Source: Candidatus Kapaibacterium sp. (GTDB taxonomy: Bacteria; Bacteroidota; Ignavibacteria; Palsa-1295). From it: a stretch of DNA of 19,876 nucleotides. The translations under genes and the position numbers were made by a program. The notes below the pieces were generated by a model that saw nothing but the letters and a program-made list of their open reading frames with translations, had not been told where the DNA came from and ran no database searches. Location: the NCBI GenBank assembly GCA_025450975.1, contig JANWLI010000110.1:1-19876 (forward strand). The letters run 5' to 3'. Shown here one piece after another: positions 1 through 6,174 of the stretch. The first letter of the stretch is position 1; the number at the start of each line of letters is the position of its first letter.

Positions 1-396
1 GGTGATGGCCTTGTCGTCGGGCGTCAGCGAGACGATCGGCATGCGGCCGATCAACTCTGCCGAGCTGCGGAGACGGTCGTTGTTGACCGTAATGCTCTTC
101 TTAGCAGGTGGTCCCGACTGATACTCAATACTGATATGCAGCTCGACATTCAGCTCGGAGATGAAGGTAGCATCAAGACGAAAGGAGGTATTGCCGGTCC
201 GAACCAGGGCTCGGTCGTCGGATCCGGTAAAGGACTTAGTTAACGATAGAACGGAAAGGGCTTCGAGAATACTGGTCTTGCCGGCGCCATTGGGGCCGGT
301 CAGGACGTTGATCTTCGGAGCGAACTGCCCGATGCGGGTAGCGCTATGATTCCGGAATGTGCTAAGGGAGACTTGCTGGCACCGCAATCCGGTCAC
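1..396 (-). CDS. recF: RecF, DNA replication/repair ATPase (N-terminal part, runs off window)
   Basis: The reverse strand from 396 to the left edge translates without a stop for 132 codons. Residues 34-41 read GPNGAGKT, a Walker A P-loop, preceded by LRCQQVSLSTFRNH, the typical start of RecF (an SMC-like ATPase that helps load RecA at gaps). The family is about 360 residues, so roughly the first third is present. An in-frame TAA lies just upstream of a GTG at 394-396, so GTG is the best start; the ATG at the end of dnaN is in another frame and stops at once. One base separates this GTG from the dnaN stop, indicating co-transcription and probably translational coupling. No good Shine-Dalgarno is seen. 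The dnaN-recF order is a common conserved arrangement, which supports the call. Confidence 0.93.
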   Translation of the reverse strand, partial: MTGLRCQQVSLSTFRNHSATRIGQFAPKINVLTGPNGAGKTSILEALSVLSLTKSFTGSDDRALVRTGNTSFRLDATFISELNVELHISIEYQSGPPAKKSITVNNDRLRSSAELIGRMPIVSLTPDDKAIT

Positions 397-397
397 C

Positions 398-1513
398 TCA
401 TACGCTTAAGCGCACGGGCATGACAAGCATCAGCACTTCGTTGGCCGATTGCTTGACGGGCTCGATGATCGCAGCGCGCGTCGGCGTCGAGAACCGGAAA
501 ACGACATCGTCGCCATCGATATGGCTCAGGGCATCTTCGATGAACTTGCCATTGAAGCCGATCAGCAGATCGTCGCTCGAGTAATCGCAGGGAATCGCTT
601 CCTTCGCATCGGCGCCTTCGTCGGCATTATCGGCAAGAAGATGCAGCTGATCTTTCTTGACATCAAAGCGGATCTGATGCGTATCGTTATCGCTGAAGAT
701 CATCGCACGCTTGATCGACTGCTGGATCGCCTGACGCGAGACGGTCATCAGCTTCTCGTTCTCACGAGGAATGACCGCTTCGTAGTTCGGATACTGCTCG
801 TCGATAAGACGGCTTAGCACCGTCGTCGTCGGCGTCTTGAACTCGATCATCGTTGCACTGAACGAGATCGCTACTTCGTCGTCATCCGAGAATGACTTGG
901 CAACGAGGTTAACAGCTTTAGCTGGGACGATGATGTCGCGCTCAGCTTCGGTCTTAAGATCGGGCACGGTTATCTTGACGAGGCGATGGCCATCGGTAGC
1001 GACGCAGGTCGTACCATCCGGGGAGAACTGGAACAGCAGTCCCATCATGGCCACACGAAACTCGTTCGTACTGGCAGCAAAGAGGGTCGAGGAGATGATC
1101 TCCTTCAGGACAGCGCCGGTCGTCTTCGTCGAACCATCGGGCTTGAACTCCTGGGCAAGATCTGGAAGATCGCTGGATTCGGCAGCGGACATCGTATAGT
1201 TGCCCTGGCCGGTCTGTAGCGAGACGCGGCGGGTCGTCTTATCGAGCGATAAGGCGATCTCGCCATCGGGCAGGGAGCGCACTATATCGCCGAAGCGTTT
1301 CGAGCCTAAGGCGATGATGCCATCGACCTTAGAAGCGACGTCAACCGACGTCCGGACAGCAACTTCGAGGTCCGTACCCATCAGGGTCAGCTTCTTGGCT
1401 TTAAGCTCCAGCTGGACGTTGTCAAGCTGGGCCATGACCGAACGCGATGGAATAACGGCTGTTACCTTCGGTAGTATTTCTTTAAGTCCTGAGATCTGAG
1501 CAGAAAATTTCAT
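398..1513 (-). CDS. dnaN: DNA polymerase III beta subunit (sliding clamp)
   Basis: A 371-residue protein, the usual length for the bacterial clamp. It begins MKFSAQISGLKEILPKV and ends with VMPVRLSV, matching the conserved tail of DnaN. Three roughly 120-residue repeats are expected: domain 1 about 1-120 (with LTLMGTDLEVAV), domain 2 about 130-250 (CVATDGHRLV, ATDGHRL being highly conserved), and domain 3 about 250-371. The protein forms a dimeric ring that tethers DNA polymerase III and other partners to DNA through a hydrophobic cleft. It is first in an operon with recF, one base downstream. A Bacteroidota-type -7 element lies about 35 bp upstream of the ATG. There is no Shine-Dalgarno. dnaA is not adjacent on the side visible here. 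Confidence 0.97.
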   Translation of the reverse strand: MKFSAQISGLKEILPKVTAVIPSRSVMAQLDNVQLELKAKKLTLMGTDLEVAVRTSVDVASKVDGIIALGSKRFGDIVRSLPDGEIALSLDKTTRRVSLQTGQGNYTMSAAESSDLPDLAQEFKPDGSTKTTGAVLKEIISSTLFAASTNEFRVAMMGLLFQFSPDGTTCVATDGHRLVKITVPDLKTEAERDIIVPAKAVNLVAKSFSDDDEVAISFSATMIEFKTPTTTVLSRLIDEQYPNYEAVIPRENEKLMTVSRQAIQQSIKRAMIFSDNDTHQIRFDVKKDQLHLLADNADEGADAKEAIPCDYSSDDLLIGFNGKFIEDALSHIDGDDVVFRFSTPTRAAIIEPVKQSANEVLMLVMPVRLSV

Positions 1514-1547
1514 TGGAATAAGGGGCGAAGCGTACTTTTCGAGTCTG

Positions 1548-1555
1548 CAAAGTTA
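1548..1555 (-). promoter_or_regulatory. dnaN: dnaN promoter -7 element (TAACTTTG)
   Basis: Read on the minus strand this is TAACTTTG, an exact match to the Bacteroidota sigma-A -7 consensus TAnnTTTG. It lies 35 bp upstream of the dnaN ATG, giving a short leader of about 25-30 nt. I see no convincing -33 TTTG at the usual distance, so the call rests on one element plus position. Confidence 0.55.
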
Positions 1556-1595
1556 CAAAATTTTATCACCATGAAGGCCCCATTCTTTTCTTTTA

Positions 1596-1603
1596 TATCT
1601 TTG
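1596..1603 (+). promoter_or_regulatory. Divergent plus-strand -7 element (TATCTTTG)
   Basis: TATCTTTG matches TAnnTTTG exactly and points away from dnaN. No ORF of meaningful length follows: the first ATG, at 1621, codes for only 10 residues. A strong terminator hairpin ends about 190 bp downstream, at 1796. It may drive a small RNA or be a chance match. The stretch 1514-1762 otherwise holds no gene; I see only a GGCCGG (1655-1660) / CCGGCC (1727-1732) inverted repeat and a short hairpin TAGCT-TTTT-AGCTA between them. Confidence 0.3.
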
Positions 1604-1762
1604 TCCGCTACTCATTGATTATGAACGAATTCCACAGGATGAGCTGGTTGTGAAGGCCGGGAAATGGGTCTGATTTAGCTTTTTAGCTACTTTATATCTC
1701 CGAAACCTATGTATTTTCGCTACGATCCGGCCAAATCCTACCTACACAGCCTGTGCCTAAAA

Positions 1763-1796
1763 TGAAAAACTCCCTCGTACATGAGGGAGTTTTTCA
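1763..1796 (-). terminator. Intrinsic terminator of the peroxidase operon (bidirectional)
   Basis: A perfect 14-bp stem (1763-1776 with 1783-1796) with a 6-nt loop. A GC-rich core, CTCCCTC/GAGGGAG, is flanked by A and T tracts, so it can terminate on either strand. It begins 18 bp past the stop of the last peroxidase gene on the minus strand, and T-rich sequence follows on that strand. It also insulates dnaN-recF from the peroxidase operon. Confidence 0.85.
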
Positions 1797-1813
1797 AAAA
1801 GCGATCAGTTCTT

Positions 1814-2968
1814 CTAGTTATTCCAAGGGTTCTGGAGACCAGGACTTTGGAGGAATTTCTTATCGGTCAGGGTCTTGATGAAGGCTGCAATATCAGCGAC
1901 ATCCTGATCCGTAAGATCTAGCGGACGAATACGTGGGTCAATATTCGTACGACTGAGATCCGGATTACGATAACGGCGGATAACATCCTCAAGTGTTGCA
2001 ATGCTACCATCATGCATATACGGAGCTGTTAAGCCTGCATTACGAAGGCTCGGCGTACGGAATTTGCCGATATCTGCACTGTTGCCGGTCCTATCAGCGC
2101 GACCCTGATTCTTCGTTGTCTTGGAGGCACCGTTGTTATTGAACTGGTTGTCAGTAAAGTTTGCACCATTATGACAAGAGAGACAGTTTGTCTTAGTTGC
2201 ATCGGTAAACAGATTGTAGCCACGGATAGCATAGCCGTCAATCGCTGTTTTCGTGCCACTATTGAACTCATCAAAGGGGCTGGTAATACTGACGAACGTA
2301 CGTTCGAACGCTGCGATCGCATGGGCGATGCGTTCGATCGTAATATCTGTTGTGCCGAATGCATCTTTGAACATGTTCGGATACTTCGGTTCTTCGCCAA
2401 GGTTACGGAATAGTATGATCGTGTCACTGTCAGGGTCGCCGTAATACTCTACGAAATTGGGGTCTCTTCCGAATCCCAGTTCGACCGTATTAAAGATCGG
2501 ACCTGGAGCATGCTCTTCAAGTGACTTGAAGCGGCCGTTCCAACCGTAATCCTCATAATGGCCGAGGTTGACAAGCGTCATAGCATTGAGATTTCCCATA
2601 CGGCCTTGGATGCCAGGGCTTACCGCAACGTTATCAGCAAAACCCTTTTCAGGAGCATGGCACGATCCGCAGGAGACCTGACGAGTTGTGCTCATCCGTT
2701 TGTCGTAGAACAAATGGCGACCGAGCTCGATCTTAGCAGCAGTTGGCTGGTTGATCTGAGGGATATTCATCGAAGGAAGTGAAGTTGGGATGACTCCTAG
2801 CTTGAAGGTAATTCCTTCATAGGTATCCGGATCGCCCGTATTATTATCATCGTCAGGCGGTTGATTCGTTCCTGTCGGAGTGCTTGGTGCAGCCTCCTTA
2901 CATCCTGTTAAACCGAAACTCGCTCCTAGTATAAGTAGGAGGATCAAGCGGAACATTGATGTTTTCAT
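1814..2968 (-). CDS. Di-haem cytochrome c peroxidase/MauG-family lipoprotein (copy A, third in operon)
   Basis: A 384-residue protein. The signal peptide MKTSMFRLILLLILGASF ends in lipobox LTGC (Cys23), so it is probably lipid-anchored in the envelope. A Pro/Asp/Asn-rich linker (about 25-50) follows. Two haem-binding CxxCH motifs are present: CGSCH at 100-104 and CLSCH at 262-266. Family motifs include LGRHLFYDKRMS, WNGRFKSLEEHAPGPI, FRTPSLRNAGLTAPYMHDGS and a final DVADIAAFIKTLT. This is the two-domain CCP/MauG fold, which reduces hydrogen peroxide or does related oxidative chemistry with electrons from small c-type cytochromes. I chose ATG 2968 rather than the upstream in-frame TTG at 2980 because it gives a standard signal peptide and matches the MKTS start of copy B. 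It lies 64 bp after copy B and is followed by a terminator. The exact substrate is unknown. Confidence 0.9.
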   Translation of the reverse strand: MKTSMFRLILLLILGASFGLTGCKEAAPSTPTGTNQPPDDDNNTGDPDTYEGITFKLGVIPTSLPSMNIPQINQPTAAKIELGRHLFYDKRMSTTRQVSCGSCHAPEKGFADNVAVSPGIQGRMGNLNAMTLVNLGHYEDYGWNGRFKSLEEHAPGPIFNTVELGFGRDPNFVEYYGDPDSDTIILFRNLGEEPKYPNMFKDAFGTTDITIERIAHAIAAFERTFVSITSPFDEFNSGTKTAIDGYAIRGYNLFTDATKTNCLSCHNGANFTDNQFNNNGASKTTKNQGRADRTGNSADIGKFRTPSLRNAGLTAPYMHDGSIATLEDVIRRYRNPDLSRTNIDPRIRPLDLTDQDVADIAAFIKTLTDKKFLQSPGLQNPWNN

Positions 2969-3032
2969 AACAAGCAGCAAATAGTGTGTGAAGTGTTGAC
3001 GATCGTTCGTCCGTTTTTAGTATTGAAAAAAG

Positions 3033-4250
3033 TTAGAACGGATTCTGCAGTGCAGGGTTCGACATGAACTTTGTATCCGTAAGCGAATGAATGAACGCTG
3101 CAAGATCAGCGACATCCTGATCGGTCAAATTGAGAGGTTTGATGCGCTCATCTTGATTCATGCGTCCGTCACCACCAGCGCGATAACGACGGATAACCTC
3201 TTCGAGTGCTGCCGTCGGTGTCGCACCGGTTATACTTCCATCGTGCATGTAGGGCCAGGTAACACCTGCATTGCGAAGACTTGCCGTACGGAATTTCCCA
3301 ATGTCGGCACTATTACCGGTAAGTTCGGCTCTTCCTTTATTTTTGGTTGAAACGGAAAGGCCATTGTTATGGAATTTATTATCGGTAAAGTTCGCACCGC
3401 TATGACAGGAAATACAGTTCGTCTTTGTCGGATTGATGAACAACTTATATCCGCGGACAGCGCTCACGCTAAGAGCTCGTTTGACGCCGTTGTTAAAATC
3501 ATCGAAGGCACTTGTATTGCTGACGAACGTGCGTTCGAACGAGGCAATTGCTTGGGCGATCCTGTTGATCGTAATCGTCTCTGTTCCGAATGCATCTTTA
3601 AACAGCTTCGGATATTTCGGCTCCTCACCAAGGTTGCGGAACAGAATGACCGTGTCGCTATCAGGATCGCCGTAGTACTCTACGAAATTGGGATCTCTTC
3701 CAAATCCAAGTTCGACCGTATTAAAGATCGGGCCCGGAGCATGTTCTTCGAGCGATTTAAAACGGCCGTTCCAACCGTAATCTTCGTAATGACCAAGATT
3801 CACAAGCGACATTGCGTTGAGGTTGCCCATACGGCCGGAAATACCCGGGCTGACGGAGACATTATCTGCAAAACCCTTTGACGGTTCATGGCACGATCCG
3901 CAGGAGACCTGACGTGTTGTGCTCATGCGCTTATCGTAAAACAGATGACGACCAAGTTCTACTTTTGCCTGCGTAAGTGGATTCGATGTAGGAATCGTCA
4001 TCGACCCTAACGACTTCGGAATAACACCTAAACGGGCTGAGTAGGGGTCGATCTCTCCGGGTGTACTCTGATCGTCGGTGGCATCGTCGTCACGAACGGG
4101 TGTTCCCCCATCCATGCTCGGATCGCCCGGATCGGTTGGTAAATTATTTACCGTGGGATCATTCGGCGTTGTCATCTTGCAGCTAGATGCACCAAAGACG
4201 AGCCCTAATGCCATCAGAAGCATGAGACTGCGCAGTAGTGACGTTTTCAT
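3033..4250 (-). CDS. Di-haem cytochrome c peroxidase/MauG-family lipoprotein (copy B, second in operon)
   Basis: A 405-residue paralog of the genes on both sides. The N-terminus MKTSLLRSLMLLMALGLVFG with lipobox ASSC (Cys24) predicts a lipoprotein. A long Asp/Pro/Gly-rich linker covers about 28-70. Haem motifs are CGSCH at 117-121 and CISCH at 279-283. The C-terminal part carries PYMHDGSI followed by a short GATPTAA insertion and a GGDGR segment, both shared with copy C but absent from copy A. The middle (about 100-225) is instead almost identical to copy A, so the gene looks mosaic. It starts 35 bp after the copy C stop, with no visible promoter or terminator between them. Likely role: periplasmic peroxide reduction or related haem oxidation. 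Confidence 0.9.
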   Translation of the reverse strand: MKTSLLRSLMLLMALGLVFGASSCKMTTPNDPTVNNLPTDPGDPSMDGGTPVRDDDATDDQSTPGEIDPYSARLGVIPKSLGSMTIPTSNPLTQAKVELGRHLFYDKRMSTTRQVSCGSCHEPSKGFADNVSVSPGISGRMGNLNAMSLVNLGHYEDYGWNGRFKSLEEHAPGPIFNTVELGFGRDPNFVEYYGDPDSDTVILFRNLGEEPKYPKLFKDAFGTETITINRIAQAIASFERTFVSNTSAFDDFNNGVKRALSVSAVRGYKLFINPTKTNCISCHSGANFTDNKFHNNGLSVSTKNKGRAELTGNSADIGKFRTASLRNAGVTWPYMHDGSITGATPTAALEEVIRRYRAGGDGRMNQDERIKPLNLTDQDVADLAAFIHSLTDTKFMSNPALQNPF

Positions 4251-4285
4251 AGCGATTGTTCATCCGTTAAAAGTGAATGAAGGTA

Positions 4286-5509
4286 TTATGGATGCTGCAG
4301 AGCAGGATTCGTTAAAAATTTTGTATCCGTAAGCGACTGAATAAATGTCGCTATATCGGCGACATCCTGATCGTTTAGATCGAGAGGCCGAATGCGTGGA
4401 TCCTGATTGACACGTCCGTCACCACCATCACGGTATCTACGAATAACGGATTCGAGTGCAGCAGTCGGCGTTGGGCCGCTGATACTTCCGTCGTGCATAT
4501 ATGGCCAGGTAACACCAGCATTGCGCAGGCTTGCTGTGCGGAATTTGCCGATGTCAGCACTATTGCCGGTAAGCTCAGCTCTTCCCTTATCCTTCGTCGA
4601 TACCGAAAGACCATTATTGTGGAACTGACCGTCTGTGAAGTTCGGCCCGTTATGGCATCCTAGACAATTCGTTTTTCTCGTATCGATAAAGAGTTTATAG
4701 CCGCGAATAGCATTTGCACTGATGGCAGTTTTATTGCCATTATTAAAATCGTCAAATGGGCTCGTGTTACTTACGAACGTACGTTCGAATGAGGCAATAG
4801 CCATAGCCATGCGAGCAATGGTAACTTTCTCATCGCCAAAGGCTGCTTTGAACATCGAGGGATACTTCGGCTGATTTTCAATATTCCTGAAAAGAATGAT
4901 CGTGTCACCATCGGGATCGCCATATCCATCACCATTACGGTCGTCATTGCCGAATCCTAATTCGACCTTGTTGAAGATCGGGCCAGGAGCATGTTCTTCG
5001 AGGGTCTTGAAGCGGCCATTCCAGACGTAGTTGTCATAGTGACCCAGATTGACAAGTGTCATTGCGTTACGATTGCCAAGCAGTCCGTCAACACCCGGGC
5101 TCACACTGACATTGTTTGCAAAACCTTTCGATGATTCGTGGCACGAGGCACAAGAGACTTTGCCATCGGTGCTCAACTTTTTATCGTAAAAAAGATGGCG
5201 TCCGAGTTCAATCTTTGCCTGTGTCGTCGGATTCGATGATGGGACATTCATCGAGGGGAAGGTCTTGGGAATAACGCCGAGTTTAATGGCGTTCGGATCT
5301 AGATTAGACGGTGTACCGGGATCATCGCTCGGATCGTCATCACGCGGAGTTCCGGTATTATCCTGACTCGGATCACCTGGATCGTTTGGTAGATTATTGC
5401 CGGTGGGATCGTTCGGCGTTGCTACTTTACAACCGCTTACTCCGACAAGAGTAAGAAGGGACATTAGCATTACCAAAGGTAATGTGCGAATGAAGTAGGT
5501 TGCGTTCAT
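4286..5509 (-). CDS. Di-haem cytochrome c peroxidase/MauG-family lipoprotein (copy C, first in operon)
   Basis: A 407-residue protein if started at ATG 5509. That start gives a signal peptide (MNATYFIRTLPLV...) with lipobox VSGC (Cys27). An in-frame ATG at 5563 would add 18 residues lying in the probable promoter/operator leader, so I rejected it. A PGDPS-type Asp/Pro/Gly-rich linker precedes the catalytic part. Haem motifs are CASCH at 120-124 and CLGCH at 282-286. It is the most diverged copy. Where A and B have FGRDPNFVEYYGDPDSDT, it has FGNDDRNGDGYGDPDGDT (about 189-202 is the Asp-rich core), which resembles a calcium-binding DxNxDGxGD loop. It is first in transcription order. Family role: hydrogen peroxide reduction or related chemistry in the periplasm. 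Confidence 0.9.
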   Translation of the reverse strand: MNATYFIRTLPLVMLMSLLTLVGVSGCKVATPNDPTGNNLPNDPGDPSQDNTGTPRDDDPSDDPGTPSNLDPNAIKLGVIPKTFPSMNVPSSNPTTQAKIELGRHLFYDKKLSTDGKVSCASCHESSKGFANNVSVSPGVDGLLGNRNAMTLVNLGHYDNYVWNGRFKTLEEHAPGPIFNKVELGFGNDDRNGDGYGDPDGDTIILFRNIENQPKYPSMFKAAFGDEKVTIARMAMAIASFERTFVSNTSPFDDFNNGNKTAISANAIRGYKLFIDTRKTNCLGCHNGPNFTDGQFHNNGLSVSTKDKGRAELTGNSADIGKFRTASLRNAGVTWPYMHDGSISGPTPTAALESVIRRYRDGGDGRVNQDPRIRPLDLNDQDVADIATFIQSLTDTKFLTNPALQHP

Positions 5510-5528
5510 AAGGGAGAACGGGATAAAG

Positions 5529-5538
5529 TGTGTACACA
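5529..5538. promoter_or_regulatory. Perfect palindrome TGTGTACACA in the peroxidase leader
   Basis: A 10-bp perfect palindrome centred between 5533 and 5534, about 20 bp upstream of the chosen start of copy C and downstream of its probable promoter. A second GTAC-centred palindrome lies 18 bp away, centre to centre. Such paired sites in a leader are compatible with a repressor operator; no regulator can be named. Confidence 0.35.
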
Positions 5539-5543
5539 GCTGG

Positions 5544-5559
5544 CGAGACGTACATCTCG
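5544..5559. promoter_or_regulatory. Near-perfect 16-bp palindrome at the probable peroxidase transcription start
   Basis: On the minus strand it reads CGAGATGTACGTCTCG; only one symmetric pair is a mismatch (T with G). It begins 4 bp downstream of the -7-like element at 5563-5570, so it would overlap the transcription start. It could be an operator, or in RNA a small 5' hairpin. Confidence 0.4.
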
Positions 5560-5562
5560 TCA

Positions 5563-5570
5563 CATATATA
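5563..5570 (-). promoter_or_regulatory. Probable -7 element of the peroxidase operon (TATATATG)
   Basis: On the minus strand TATATATG matches TAnnTTTG at five of six defined positions. It sits about 55 bp upstream of the copy C start, just ahead of two palindromes. A TTTTA lies roughly 20 bp further upstream but is a poor -33 match. Call based on position and a one-mismatch motif. Confidence 0.4.
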
Positions 5571-5632
5571 TAAGAACCCTTACCCCCCTAAAAGGTTACA
5601 TCGCGATAAGCACTTTTTTTCAACTTTCTTTG

Positions 5633-6033
5633 ACTACTTTTCAAAACGTTAGTTGGAGCCTTAACTCCTGAAAATTCAACGAGAAAAGTAGTACCTAAGT
5701 ATGAGGAATTCTGCGTCTGTAAATCACAAGAACTTGTCACAACAGACACCTTCTTTTCGGGGTAGGTGAAGTTTTATTTTTCGTGGAGTTAGTACGGATA
5801 AAGACTTGCCTCTATAGGTTGATAACTCATTAATTTTAATAGATATAATTGTGCACCCAACAGTAATACTGTCTTCACCTGACTTCGAAAGTCACGGCGT
5901 TTATGAGGCAAGCTGATCTATCAGAGTTGCTTCCGTCGACCGTAATATAAGTGTAGATATGGTGCTTGTCAAGGTGCCCGGTGAAGATTCTGTTCACAAG
6001 TTATCAACATTCTGACTAGCCGGGCAATTTTTT
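5633..6033 (+). ncRNA. Candidate structured RNA with intrinsic terminator
   Basis: This 400-bp stretch has no ORF and is visibly richer in A and T than its neighbours, but is packed with inverted repeats. These are: 5633-5642 with 5683-5692 (10 bp perfect); 5715-5720 with 5742-5747, nesting 5726-5730 with 5733-5737; 5805-5812 with 5905-5912 (8 bp), enclosing hairpins 5860-5872 and 5880-5894; hairpin 5913-5924; and 5975-5981 with 6020-6026, followed by six T. A -7-like element with one mismatch (TTTCTTTG, 5625-5632) lies just upstream. It does not match tmRNA, RNase P RNA or SRP RNA as I know them. The alternative is a compact set of protein-binding sites or decayed DNA. Transcription is inferred, not shown. 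Confidence 0.3.
5975..6033 (+). terminator. Plus-strand terminator-like hairpin with T6
   Basis: TGCCCGG (5975-5981) pairs with CCGGGCA (6020-6026) over 7 bp, and the T-run 6028-6033 follows. The 38-nt loop holds a smaller TGAA/TTCA hairpin. The large loop makes it weaker than a classic terminator. An overlapping GGGC (6022-6025) / GCCC (6036-6039) pairing would bury the T-run and compete with it. Confidence 0.45.
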
Positions 6034-6068
6034 GCGCCCTGTTCGAGATTACTAAAAGATCGAATTTC

Positions 6069-6118
6069 AACTTACAGACTGGCCATTGAGAATGGCACTG
6101 AAAATTCTCTGATAAGTT
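6069..6118 (+). other. Long imperfect stem-loop upstream of the barrel/GDPD operon
   Basis: AACTTACAG (6069-6077) pairs with CTGATAAGTT (6109-6118) with one bulged A, enclosing a perfect GCCATT-GAG-AATGGC hairpin (6082-6096). It lies between the T-run at 6033 and the promoter motif at 6160, so it is probably not in the leader of the gene at 6175 if that promoter is correct. Function unknown. Confidence 0.4.
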
Positions 6119-6159
6119 AGCTCAAAGGTCGTATTCATGGTTCTCACCGACAAACACTG

Positions 6160-6167
6160 TAAATTTG
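6160..6167 (+). promoter_or_regulatory. -7 element of the barrel/GDPD operon (TAAATTTG)
   Basis: An exact TAnnTTTG match only 7 bp before the ATG at 6175. Transcription would begin within a few bases of the start codon, giving a leaderless or nearly leaderless message. There is no Shine-Dalgarno, which fits. No clear -33 element is seen. Confidence 0.5.
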
Positions 6168-6174
6168 CATATCT

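Larger units (their letters stand above)
1814..5509 (-). repeat. Tandem triplication of a di-haem peroxidase gene
   Basis: Three full-length paralogs lie head to tail in the same direction with gaps of 35 and 64 bp. Long peptide segments are shared, for example GNSADIGKFRT and EEHAPGPIFN. At the DNA level identity is patchy, with many synonymous differences, so the triplication is not recent, although local blocks of copies A and B are close. All three keep both CxxCH motifs and a lipobox, so none looks like a pseudogene. Confidence 0.92.

Noticed and set aside
449..1499. Several plus-strand ORFs opposite dnaN
   Set aside because: They mirror dnaN codons on the other strand. The dnaN product is certain, and these show no family features.
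2029..2427. 132-residue minus-strand ORF inside peroxidase copy A
   Set aside because: Alternate frame of a clear di-haem peroxidase. Composition is Arg/Ser-rich with no motif.
5510..5563. Longer start for peroxidase copy C
   Set aside because: It would place 18 residues before the signal peptide and overlap the palindromes and probable transcription start.
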